Shown piece by piece: positions 4,916 to 12,227 of a stretch of DNA of 64,000 bases. The translations under genes and the position numbers were made by a program. Source of the stretch: a virus; the IMG/VR virus record IMGVR_UViG_3300017934_000005, positions 1-64,000 of that record; one strand, written 5' to 3'. The first letter of the stretch is position 1. Every line of letters begins with the position of its first letter. The notes beneath the pieces are model-generated. The model was not told where the DNA came from and ran no database searches. It saw only the letters and a list, made by a program, of their open reading frames with translations.

Positions 4916-5311
4916 ATGAAGAAACTTCTGCCGTTAGCTTTATTTGTTGCGGCTCTAGTTTTTGCCGCCGCTCCTCAGTTCTTTGTTTCTGGCTCGACAT
5001 CGTTTGAACAGAATCGAATCGTGCGCTTGGAGCGTTCTTTGAACTTTACCAAGGAACCGATGGTTTCTACGTGGTATGTAACCATTGATCCAGGTGAAGT
5101 TTTTGACGAGAATGTGAAGAAATTGGATTTGGATACCGAATCTGGTTATACTTATCTTGGTTTGAATCAGACTCACATCAACGAAGATTATTTGGTGTGG
5201 CATGATGACAAGGATGTTCGTCATCTTTTGGCTCACGAGGCTGGCCATTTGATTTGTGAATGCAAGTCTGAAGAGAAAGCCAACGATATTGCTTACCAGC
5301 TAGAGAAGTAA
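4916..5311 (+). CDS. Secreted HExxH-motif putative metallopeptidase, 131 aa
   Basis: ATG 4916 is preferred over the in-frame GTG 4904, because GTGGAG at 4904 forms the Shine-Dalgarno site. A signal peptide (MKKLLPLALFVAALVFAAA) comes first. Residues near the C-terminus show HLLAHEAGHLICE, a zinc-protease HExxH motif. The protein is short, so it may be a minimal peptidase or a zinc-binding secreted factor; a third zinc ligand is not obvious. Two hairpins follow its stop. Export suggests action in the host periplasm or on the cell surface. Confidence 0.6.
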   Translation: MKKLLPLALFVAALVFAAAPQFFVSGSTSFEQNRIVRLERSLNFTKEPMVSTWYVTIDPGEVFDENVKKLDLDTESGYTYLGLNQTHINEDYLVWHDDKDVRHLLAHEAGHLICECKSEEKANDIAYQLEK

Positions 5312-5320
5312 AAGAGTAAG

Positions 5321-5372
5321 CTTTCAGGTAGCTCCTGAAAGTTAGGTTTGGGGTAGCCACTAACTACCCCAA
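5321..5372 (+). terminator. Tandem hairpins after the peptidase-like gene
   Basis: CTTTCAGG (5321-5328) pairs with CCTGAAAG (5334-5341), and TTGGGGTAG (5348-5356) pairs with CTACCCCAA (5364-5372). Both stems are perfect. No long T-tract follows, so they may be mRNA-stabilising or attenuating structures rather than full terminators. Confidence 0.5.
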
Positions 5373-5395
5373 GCCGTCCTTTAGTGGAGGAGATG

Positions 5396-5815
5396 ATGAA
5401 ACGATGTTCTAAGTGTAAGGACTGGAAGCCGCGTTCTGAGTTTGGTAAGAATAGACGAGAATCTGACGGTTGTCAGGCTTATTGTAAGCCGTGCTCAAGT
5501 GCTCGCGTTTGTGAATGGCAACGTCAGCGCAGAGGCGAGTTGAGAGAAAAGATTTTCGATTTGTTAGGTCGAGTTTGTTGTAAATGTGGTTTTGCTGATA
5601 TCCGAGCACTTCAGTTTGACCATAGAAATGGCGATGGGTATCTCGATAGAGATTTCTCTCGTCATTGCGGGACCATATTGTATTTCAAAAAGATTCTAGC
5701 GAACATTGAGTCGTTTCAAGTTCTCTGTGCCAATTGTAATTGGATTAAGAGAATTGAGAACGACGAAGGTTACGCCAGAAAATCCAAACAGGCTTTAAGC
5801 CCTAGCGCATCTTAG
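5396..5815 (+). CDS. HNH endonuclease with N-terminal zinc domain, about 139 aa
   Basis: ATG 5396 is chosen because GGAGG at 5386-5390 gives it good spacing; ATG 5393 and GTG 5384 are alternatives. An N-terminal treble-cleft-like domain (CSKCKDWKPRSEFGKN...CKPC) precedes a second Cys-containing HNH core: CCKCGFADIRALQFDHRNGDG with the conserved Asp-His, then LCANCNWIK. The two-zinc layout is typical of free-standing phage HNH nucleases, which may act as homing enzymes. No intron is apparent nearby. Confidence 0.85.
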   Translation: MKRCSKCKDWKPRSEFGKNRRESDGCQAYCKPCSSARVCEWQRQRRGELREKIFDLLGRVCCKCGFADIRALQFDHRNGDGYLDRDFSRHCGTILYFKKILANIESFQVLCANCNWIKRIENDEGYARKSKQALSPSAS

Positions 5816-5839
5816 CCTGTGATGCGGTCAAAGGTGAAT

Positions 5840-6700
5840 ATGACGTACAAGCGTAATTTTGTTGCTGCCATCAAAGTGGGTGGTCAGGTTCTTCGTGAGA
5901 ACGGAGACCAGGTCGAGTTACCATTTGGTTCCGAATTCTCGATTCTTTTGAAGAATCTCAACTCGGTTCGAGCCGAGGCGCAGATAACCATTGATGGTAA
6001 GGTTGCCGGCCCCTGGTACATTCTTGGACCAAATGAGAGCGTGGAAATTGAACGCTTTAATGTTAGTGGTAACTCTGATCGCGGCAATCATTTTAAGTTT
6101 ATTGAACGAACTGCCGCTGTTGAGAAAGGACGAGGAGTTCAACTCGAAGACGGACTGGTCCGAGTCGAGTTCAAGAAAGAAAAAGTGTATGAGGCTCCGA
6201 AAGTAACAGAGCATCATACCTATACCTATCATCATCACTACGATTATTACTGGCCGTATTATCCAAAACCGTATGTTCCGAAGGTTTGGCCCCCATATGA
6301 GCCCTACATCACCTGGAGTGGAACGGCTTTTCAGAGTTCACAGTCCGGTAGTAATCATCAGTTAATGGCGATGAACAATGTCAGTTTGGCATCGAGTTCG
6401 CCGATTCTCAGAAGTTGTAATTTGATGAAGTCGGCCGATATCCCAATGCCGGCGTTTAATGATGCCGGTATCACGGTGCCAGGTAGTGAGAGTAATCAAA
6501 AATTTGTTTCGGTCCAAGGTTTTGAGACTGAATCGCTTTCTGAAGTCATCACAGTGAAGCTTGTTGGTTCGCGTGGTAAGGTTCGAGTCGTGAAAGCTAA
6601 GACAGTAGATCAAAAGCCCCGATGCTCGACATGTCAGAAAGTCAATAAGCCGAACGCCAAATTCTGTATCGAGTGTGGTACAAGCCTTGAATTGATTTAA
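5840..6700 (+). CDS. Zinc-ribbon-tailed protein of unknown function, 286 aa
   Basis: ATG 5840 follows AAAGGTG; an upstream in-frame GTG exists at 5819. Residues 1-100 are beta-rich (VGGQVLRENGDQVELPFGSE), resembling small beta-barrel domains. The middle is a Tyr/His/Pro-rich linker (HHTYTYHHHYDYYWPYYPKP). The C-terminus is a zinc ribbon, CSTCQKVNKPNAKFCIECGT. It lies among structural genes and may be a minor virion or assembly factor. The family is not recognised. Confidence 0.65.
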   Translation: MTYKRNFVAAIKVGGQVLRENGDQVELPFGSEFSILLKNLNSVRAEAQITIDGKVAGPWYILGPNESVEIERFNVSGNSDRGNHFKFIERTAAVEKGRGVQLEDGLVRVEFKKEKVYEAPKVTEHHTYTYHHHYDYYWPYYPKPYVPKVWPPYEPYITWSGTAFQSSQSGSNHQLMAMNNVSLASSSPILRSCNLMKSADIPMPAFNDAGITVPGSESNQKFVSVQGFETESLSEVITVKLVGSRGKVRVVKAKTVDQKPRCSTCQKVNKPNAKFCIECGTSLELI

Positions 6701-6710
6701 AAGAGATTAG

Positions 6711-6742
6711 AGTGAGTCTCCGTCTTCCGCTCACTCTGTGTC
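6711..6742 (+). promoter_or_regulatory. Hairpin between genes, possible attenuator
   Basis: AGAGTGAG and CTCACTCT form a perfect eight-base stem about ten bases after the preceding stop. There is no T-run immediately after it, but AGAG-ATTTTT-CTCT follows some 25 bases on. It could limit read-through into, or protect the 5' end of, the next virion gene. Confidence 0.4.
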
Positions 6743-6827
6743 AGCCTAGACCCACTAGAGATTTTTCTCTGGTTCAAGGTTGCGGATACTGGCAGATGTA
6801 GTTCGGGAGACAAAAGGAGATTTATTT

Positions 6828-7520
6828 ATGATTCTAGCAGATTGGGGCGCAAACGGCGTCAATCCTTCGAAGATTGCAACGTCCGGTACAAGCGCAGTTT
6901 ATTTTCCTCGCTTGATTTTTCAGGCTCTTCAGAATGGTCAAGCAGGCGGCCCTACTGGATTCCCTGGATTGCAGGCTCCAGTTACACCGACTTCGGCGAA
7001 TGCTTCCGGTCAGTTGCTTTTGACCGGTTCTCAGTACTTCAATGCTGTGAATGGCCAGGGTTTGCGAATGATTGCGTCCGGTTCTGTTTACACGGCTGCA
7101 TCTCAGACCGTGACTGTATTAGTCCAGATTAACACAGGCAGCGCCGGAACGCCTTCGTATACCACTTTTGCGACCACTGGTGCCCAGACTGTAAACGGTC
7201 GAGCATCTTGGATTCTCAAGGCGGATTTCACCGTTGCTGGTAATCCGTCAAACACGGGTGATGTGGCAACAGCCGGCTATCAGCTTAACTCTGGTTCCCC
7301 TGCTCCAGTTATTCAGGGTCAGTTGAGCGGTTGGTATGGTGCTGCTATCAATGGTACAACTCTAGCTGCAGCCTTGACAGTAATTCCGGCTACGACAAAC
7401 CCTGTTGTTCTAGGTCCCGCACCACTGAACACGAGTGGTTTGGTGGTTAGCGTTGCGTTCGGCACCGGTACAGCCGGTAACGTTGCGACATTGAACCAGT
7501 TTGCAATACTTGGCGACTAA
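6828..7520 (+). CDS. Putative virion decoration or structural protein, 230 aa
   Basis: ATG 6828 follows AAAGGAGA at 6812-6819; the TTG further upstream is rejected. The protein is rich in Gly, Ala, Thr, Ser and Val and lacks Cys, with beta-strand-like repeats (FTVAGNPSNTGDVATAGYQL). This composition is usual for capsid decoration or head-fibre proteins. It has its own terminator, which suits a highly expressed virion protein. No named family is recognised. Confidence 0.6.
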   Translation: MILADWGANGVNPSKIATSGTSAVYFPRLIFQALQNGQAGGPTGFPGLQAPVTPTSANASGQLLLTGSQYFNAVNGQGLRMIASGSVYTAASQTVTVLVQINTGSAGTPSYTTFATTGAQTVNGRASWILKADFTVAGNPSNTGDVATAGYQLNSGSPAPVIQGQLSGWYGAAINGTTLAAALTVIPATTNPVVLGPAPLNTSGLVVSVAFGTGTAGNVATLNQFAILGD

Positions 7521-7538
7521 TCTCGCCTAAAGAGTTTT

Positions 7539-7572
7539 GGGGCGGTCTCTGAAAATCGCCCCTTTTACTTTT
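7539..7572 (+). terminator. Rho-independent terminator
   Basis: GGGGCG (7539-7544) pairs with CGCCCC (7557-7562) and is followed by TTTTACTTTT. Confidence 0.8.
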
Positions 7573-7586
7573 CAAAAGGTCGTCCC

Positions 7587-7889
7587 ATGAGCGCGAGTTT
7601 GAGTTTCATTCCTGAAACCCCTGAACAGTTCCAGTTATGGATGGTTCAGCAAGTGGGGGAAATTCATACGTCTAATGCAGCAATTCTTGGAAAGATAGAC
7701 ACTGCGTTAGCGAATCACGATGCTTTGGAAAAGCGTGTTGGTAATATTGAAGATGATGCTAAGGATGCTCGTAAGTGGGAGAACATCAAATTTGCTGGTG
7801 CAGGTTTTGTTCAGGCCGCAGTGATCTGGTTCAAGCATAGCGCTACGATTAAGGCTCCAGCAATAGCGGCTATGTTCCGGTGGATTTAA
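7587..7889 (+). CDS. Coiled-coil plus hydrophobic segment protein, 100 aa
   Basis: ATG 7587 follows AAAAGGT. Residues about 25-65 are a predicted coiled coil (LGKIDTALANHDALEKRVGN), and a hydrophobic stretch (FAGAGFVQAAVIWF) lies at about 70-83. This order resembles XhlA-type holin-accessory proteins, in which a cytosolic coiled coil precedes a membrane anchor, but the C-terminus here is longer. A lysis or membrane role is an inference only. Confidence 0.6.
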   Translation: MSASLSFIPETPEQFQLWMVQQVGEIHTSNAAILGKIDTALANHDALEKRVGNIEDDAKDARKWENIKFAGAGFVQAAVIWFKHSATIKAPAIAAMFRWI

Positions 7890-7890
7890 A

Positions 7891-8115
7891 ATGGCAGAGT
7901 GGAATGCACCCGGTCTTCCGCCTTATTCTCGCTATGGAGAGAAGGTGCCGAAAGGCGGTTCCAATTGTAAAAATTGCGAGTACCTAGCGGATAACAAGAA
8001 GGATTGTACTAACAAAGATTTTATCGCTTGGAATCACGGACCTGAGATTCCAGGTAAGATAGACGAATATTGCAGTATCTGGTGGGAAAATGGCGAAGGA
8101 CGAAAAGAAAGATAA
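7891..8115 (+). CDS. Small four-cysteine phage protein, 74 aa
   Basis: It starts one base after the previous stop. It has four Cys: CKNC near residue 26, then C39 and C61 (DEYCSIWW), a spacing seen in small phage proteins resembling high-potential iron-sulfur or zinc folds. Its end overlaps the next gene by 26 bases. The function of such proteins is unknown; they often sit near packaging and structural genes. Confidence 0.65.
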   Translation: MAEWNAPGLPPYSRYGEKVPKGGSNCKNCEYLADNKKDCTNKDFIAWNHGPEIPGKIDEYCSIWWENGEGRKER

Positions 8116-8401
8116 GAAAGAGAAGAAGGAATTGAAACATTCCAAAACCAATGGCTATCATCGCACTGAGATAGAGCATCATGAGGATGGCAGCCATAGC
8201 ATAGCCCATCATCACGAAGACGGTTCAGTGAAGAAATATGCTCGCCCAGACCATGATGCGGCTATGGATGGGTTAATGGAAAATCTTTCGGGACCCGGTC
8301 CCGAGGAGCTAGACGCTCAAGCTGGTAAGCATGGTGTGCCGGCCGACCTTGCCAAGAAAGCTGGATTGCCGGAAGACTCCGGTTCATCTCAGATGGAGTA
8401 A
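8090..8401 (+). CDS. Lys- and His-rich small protein, 103 aa
   Basis: ATG 8090 lies within the end of the preceding gene. The N-terminus is a run of Lys/Glu/Asp and is followed by two similar His-rich beta-hairpin-like repeats (EHHEDGSHSIAHHHEDGSVKKY). The C-terminal half is acidic and Gly/Pro-rich. Similar 'HxEDGS' repeats occur in small phage proteins of unknown role. Likely a small virion-associated or scaffolding helper. Confidence 0.6.
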   Translation: MAKDEKKDKKEKKELKHSKTNGYHRTEIEHHEDGSHSIAHHHEDGSVKKYARPDHDAAMDGLMENLSGPGPEELDAQAGKHGVPADLAKKAGLPEDSGSSQME

Positions 8402-8403
8402 TT

Positions 8404-8580
8404 ATGGCGTCCAAATATCGAGCCCTGTACGGTCTTCGTAAGGGCCAGTTGCATCAGGCAACCGGAAATAGTGGTGAGATTCCTCAGAAACACATTGATG
8501 CAGCCATGAAGTCTTTGAATGAACATGTCAAGGCCATGGCTGAGCTTGCTAACGAGCATCGAAAGTCACAGACCAAATGA
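8404..8580 (+). CDS. Small helical protein, 58 aa
   Basis: ATG 8404 to TGA 8578-8580, overlapping the next start by four bases (ATGA), which ties both into one translational unit. It is basic, with a likely helix at the end (IDAAMKSLNEHVKAMAELAN). No family is recognised. Confidence 0.65.
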   Translation: MASKYRALYGLRKGQLHQATGNSGEIPQKHIDAAMKSLNEHVKAMAELANEHRKSQTK

Positions 8581-8789
8581 GCATAAATTTCCAATCAATT
8601 CTTGATACCTTGATCAACAAGTTTCACATCGTTCTTGGTACAGGCGCTCAGGCAGCAATCTTCATTTACCATTTCAAGACTGGTCACGATATTGGCACAG
8701 GTGTTCAGAACACGGTTTACGCCTACTATGCTTTTCTAGCCGGCCATGCCTACACTTATCAAAAGTGGCCGGATAACCCAACAAGTTAA
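8577..8789 (+). CDS. Small hydrophobic, possibly membrane protein, 70 aa
   Basis: It is coupled to the previous gene by ATGA. Two moderately hydrophobic segments occur (IVLGTGAQAAIFIYHF and VYAYYAFLAGHAY) separated by a polar turn, as in small class II holins, but the segments are short and His-rich. The assignment as a holin is only a possibility. Confidence 0.6.
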   Translation: MSINFQSILDTLINKFHIVLGTGAQAAIFIYHFKTGHDIGTGVQNTVYAYYAFLAGHAYTYQKWPDNPTS

Positions 8790-8796
8790 AAAGATT

Positions 8797-8858
8797 GACG
8801 CTCATAAGGGAGAGAACATCGCAGAAGGCCGATGTCCCGAAACCCCGTGGGTAGCGTC
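8797..8858 (+). ncRNA. Three-stem structured 5' leader of the histidine phosphatase gene
   Basis: P1 is GACGCT (8797-8802) / AGCGTC (8853-8858). It encloses P2, ACATCG (8816-8821) / CGATGT (8830-8835), and P3, ACCC (8842-8845) / GGGT (8849-8852). The junction carries purine-rich single strands (AAGGGAGAGA and CCCGAAA). The element ends 26 bases before the start at 8884. The compact three-way junction is riboswitch-like but matches no class recognised here. Confidence 0.45.
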
Positions 8859-8883
8859 CTAGCCTTCACCCTTCCGAGGAGTT

Positions 8884-9525
8884 ATGAAACACATCGGTAT
8901 GCCTGTCGCATATTTTATTCGTCACGGAGAGACAGAAGGAAACGTAGAGGATGTTTTCCGAGGCGATATAGATTACCCTCTTAATAAAGAAGGTCAGGAA
9001 CAGGCGCAGAAGTTGGTTAAGTTTTTTCGTCGAGACCGATTTAGTAAGATTTATAGCAGTGATCGAAAGCGAGTATTGCAGACTCTTGAGCCCTTGGCCA
9101 AGAGTAAGAGAATGAAGATCACTAAGGTCAATAATCTTGAATCACTGAATACTGGTGATTTTTCAGGTTTGCCTAAATCGGATGAAAATCTAAAACGGAT
9201 AAAGTGGTACAACAAACATCCAGACATTCAAATCCCCGGTGGTGAAAGCGTTCAGGCGTTTCGGGATCGAGTTGATCCTATGCTTGAATCGATTTGTAAA
9301 CAGGGTGAGGAAGCTGGTATTCCGGTCGCTGTTGGTTGTCACGGCTCAATTCTGAAAGAACTTTTTCGTTGGGTGTACGGCAAGATTGAGGCCAAAGCCC
9401 GAGTCGAACCAGGCGGAGTTGTGGCCGTACTGAAGGGTTCTCAGGGATACGAGTGCATTCCGATTCTCGGGGCAAAGGATAAGGAAGATTATCAAGAGAT
9501 GAATTCTGATGAGAACGGGAGCTAA
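8884..9525 (+). CDS. Histidine phosphatase superfamily (phosphoglycerate-mutase-like) protein, 213 aa
   Basis: ATG 8884 follows GAGGAG. The catalytic signature FIRHGETEGN places the phospho-accepting His at residue 14. E86 (LESLNTGDFSG) and the second His at residue 153 (GCHGS) complete the active site of the family. These enzymes remove phosphate through a phosphohistidine; substrates range from sugars to nucleotides and cannot be chosen here. It is unusual to find one directly upstream of the packaging genes. The preceding structured leader may control it. Confidence 0.88.
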   Translation: MKHIGMPVAYFIRHGETEGNVEDVFRGDIDYPLNKEGQEQAQKLVKFFRRDRFSKIYSSDRKRVLQTLEPLAKSKRMKITKVNNLESLNTGDFSGLPKSDENLKRIKWYNKHPDIQIPGGESVQAFRDRVDPMLESICKQGEEAGIPVAVGCHGSILKELFRWVYGKIEAKARVEPGGVVAVLKGSQGYECIPILGAKDKEDYQEMNSDENGS

Positions 9526-9527
9526 TA

Positions 9528-9746
9528 ATGGCAGATGATATCACAGAAGCAAAACGAGAGGCGGAAGTAGCGCTTCGTCCCGGTAAGACAGCGCCTATTC
9601 CGGTACCTGCTCCGCTTCAGCATGAGTTTTCAAAAGCAAGTTATTCTCTGGCAGCATCGAAGAAAGAGAAAGAAAAGCCGAAGTCAGAGATGGAAAAGTC
9701 TTTGGAATGGACCGCACAGCAGCGAAAGGTTGCTGAGCAACAATAA
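9528..9746 (+). CDS. Small charged protein, 72 aa
   Basis: ATG 9528 begins within three bases of the previous stop. The protein is Lys/Glu/Ala-rich with a Pro-rich middle (KTAPIPVPAPLQ) and a helical, charged C-terminus. Its place just before terminase recalls a small terminase subunit, but it is shorter than usual and no HTH is visible. Function open. Confidence 0.6.
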   Translation: MADDITEAKREAEVALRPGKTAPIPVPAPLQHEFSKASYSLAASKKEKEKPKSEMEKSLEWTAQQRKVAEQQ

Positions 9747-9764
9747 ATAGTCGTGGAGTCCATA

Positions 9765-12224
9765 ATGGTGGACCAGGAAAAGGAATATCCGATAATCAAG
9801 TGCGCGGGCTACGATGAGGAAGATGGCCATCATGACTGCGCTACGATGATTGAGAAGAAAGCCTGGAACACCGAGCGTTGTTCGGATTGCGCTGTTAAAA
9901 ACAAGCGGTTTGAGTCTCGGGAATCCGGGAAAAGAAGACACCAGAGAAAGGCTGAGCAGAGTGTTGATACGTCTGGTCTAAGTAAGAAAAAAGCTTATAG
10001 AGCAATGGAAGACCTTGGTATCAAGACTGAAGTCATCCAGGGTATTCTTTGGAATCAGGCCAATGTTATCGCTTCGCTTTTTAAGTTGGATGAGCCGACA
10101 ATTGCATTTTTTGAGCACGGTCCTCATCTTCTGATGGAGATGCGGCACCGGCTGGAAACCGATGCTAAGACCGCTACAGTTCAAGCGATTAAGTTAAATG
10201 GCATTCGGTCTATAGAAGATTTCTCTCGAAATCATGTTGTGCCTAGAGGAGAGTTGATAACTCTGGTTGAGCTTTACGCGCTCTGGGCATTTTTCACTGG
10301 TTTTTACCAGGTCTACGAAAAGAACATTGTACCAACTATGCAATCGTTTAAGGGCTTTCTTCGACTTCGGCACGATTGCAAAACGGATGTATTAGCGTTA
10401 GGCACTGTTCTAGGCAAAAACTTCCAGCCAACTCCGCATGGAGATTGGGCTAATTTTCTTCCTCATTTCGATCCAGATTCACTTCAGCCAGGATACACAG
10501 AAAAAGATGTTGAGTCCTGGCTCGCTCAGCAAAGTTCCAAAGATAACGGCTTGATTCGTGATTACTTGTTGATGTGTGCAAGAAATCACTACAAGACAAC
10601 TTTTTCTATTGCGTGGTCTCTTACTGCCGTTTTGTGTTGTCCAGACATTCGTATTCTTTTGTGCTCTGTCACGAAAGACATGTCGAAGAAATTCATGACT
10701 CTGTTTCAGTCATATTGGAAGTGGAGTCCAGACCCCGCTCTTGAAAAGTTTCAGCATCTGTTCCCAGAGTACATGATTAAGCCGGGAGACGGACAAGCGG
10801 CTATTTTTATATCGCCTATGAGTCATATGACTCGTGTTGATAAGACTGCTCAGATCACCAGTTTGGAAACCGGTGATACGGGGTCTCGTTTTGACCTGAT
10901 GTTGGGTGATGACGCTATTGATGAGGATGGTTCTAGGAATCCAGATCAGCGCGAAAAGGCGATGGCAAGTTACGATGAAAAATGCCGGTTTCGAGAAGCT
11001 GGTGTTGGATTCGTAATCACTATTGGTACACCTAAACATCCCGACGATTTGTACGCTGAGTTAGTAAAGCGTGCTCAGTTAGGTGATAAGATCGCGGTAC
11101 ACATTTCTCCTGCCTGGACTGTTAAAAGCCCCTGGCGAGAATTGATGGCTCTTCCAAAGAATAGTCCGCATCGTTTGGATATCCATGATTTGAAAGAAGA
11201 GATGGTTGATGTACTTTTTCCTGGTCGGTCTAAAGCCGAGTCAACTTTCTCATGGTTGATGAGTGAATTAGGAAGCACTCCGCGTAAGGAGCGGACATTT
11301 CGGTCTGAGTACTTGATCGAGTGGATTTCCAGTGATGTTGATGAAGTTTTAAACTTCAATGAAAACCGTCTCCGGGAAGCAGTCATACCATTGTCTGCTT
11401 TGCCGGAGATGAGTACTGACACAATCCTTTGTGTTGATACCGCTAGATCGCAATCTCGTTATGCTGATAATTCGGCGATAACAGCTTTGCGATTGGTGAG
11501 AATGAGTGGTTGCTGGGTTCTGATTGTTCTGCACCAGGAAGCAGGCAAGTGGAATGCCGAGGATAAGGCTGGAGTTATTGCCCGATTCTTTTGTGCCTAC
11601 AATCCTCGAATAATTTTGATTGAGGCTCCTGCTGATTTGGATTTCTTGAAGCAGAAGATCGAGCTTCAATTCCTGAAGCAGAATCTTGGTTATCCTCCTG
11701 TTTATTGGTTACCGGTTGATAATACCAAAGACGCCAAGTTTAATCGAGTTAAGGCGTGTGCAGACCTACTTCCCGATCAGTTGAGATTTGTCATTGGTCC
11801 ATATATCGAAGACTTGTTTTCTGAAGCTGCGAAGCTGGATGGCAAGGGAACCAAGATGACTTCCCGAAATGATCGTTGGGACAGCATCAGTTTGGGAGTT
11901 CGTTTCTGGAAAGACTTTCTGATTCAGGTTTCTAAAACTGAGGAACAGATCGAGGCTGAGCGTCAGGCAGAGGAAACCGCTCCTGGACGATCACATTGGT
12001 ATGATCATTTGTTTCGGCGTAACAGTCTTTTTGATTCTGACCAACCCGATAAAAGCAATTGGGAAGGTCGATCCATGCATCAGGAATATTCTCAGACCGG
12101 GCAGATAGTGCGTCCTGGTCCTGAAGCAGAGCCGGAACCTGTTGGGCCGGCTAACCCTCGCGGGGCGGTTATGCAAGAAGCAGTGCGGAAGATATTTGGG
12201 AGTGGTTCTCCATATCGAGTCTAA
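9765..12224 (+). CDS. terL: Terminase large subunit (ATPase and nuclease), 819 aa
   Basis: ATG 9765 is preferred to GTG 9753, whose GTGGAG serves as ribosome site. TerL packages DNA into the procapsid and cuts it. The Walker A-like loop is ARNHYKTT at residues 272-279. Walker B is LMLGDDAID around 380-386, and coupling motif ITIGTP follows. The RNaseH-like nuclease shows acidic residues D558 (LCVDTARS) and D706 (RNDRWDSIS). About 250 residues precede the ATPase and include a Cys/His cluster (CAGYDEEDGHHDC...CSDC), which makes the protein longer than usual TerL (450-650 aa). It is followed three bases later by the portal gene. Confidence 0.93.
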   Translation: MVDQEKEYPIIKCAGYDEEDGHHDCATMIEKKAWNTERCSDCAVKNKRFESRESGKRRHQRKAEQSVDTSGLSKKKAYRAMEDLGIKTEVIQGILWNQANVIASLFKLDEPTIAFFEHGPHLLMEMRHRLETDAKTATVQAIKLNGIRSIEDFSRNHVVPRGELITLVELYALWAFFTGFYQVYEKNIVPTMQSFKGFLRLRHDCKTDVLALGTVLGKNFQPTPHGDWANFLPHFDPDSLQPGYTEKDVESWLAQQSSKDNGLIRDYLLMCARNHYKTTFSIAWSLTAVLCCPDIRILLCSVTKDMSKKFMTLFQSYWKWSPDPALEKFQHLFPEYMIKPGDGQAAIFISPMSHMTRVDKTAQITSLETGDTGSRFDLMLGDDAIDEDGSRNPDQREKAMASYDEKCRFREAGVGFVITIGTPKHPDDLYAELVKRAQLGDKIAVHISPAWTVKSPWRELMALPKNSPHRLDIHDLKEEMVDVLFPGRSKAESTFSWLMSELGSTPRKERTFRSEYLIEWISSDVDEVLNFNENRLREAVIPLSALPEMSTDTILCVDTARSQSRYADNSAITALRLVRMSGCWVLIVLHQEAGKWNAEDKAGVIARFFCAYNPRIILIEAPADLDFLKQKIELQFLKQNLGYPPVYWLPVDNTKDAKFNRVKACADLLPDQLRFVIGPYIEDLFSEAAKLDGKGTKMTSRNDRWDSISLGVRFWKDFLIQVSKTEEQIEAERQAEETAPGRSHWYDHLFRRNSLFDSDQPDKSNWEGRSMHQEYSQTGQIVRPGPEAEPEPVGPANPRGAVMQEAVRKIFGSGSPYRV

Positions 12225-12227
12225 TTT

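Noticed and set aside
8797-8858. SAM-I or c-di-GMP riboswitch identity for the leader
   Set aside because: Individual words such as GGCC and GAAACCC occur, but the conserved order of either class does not.
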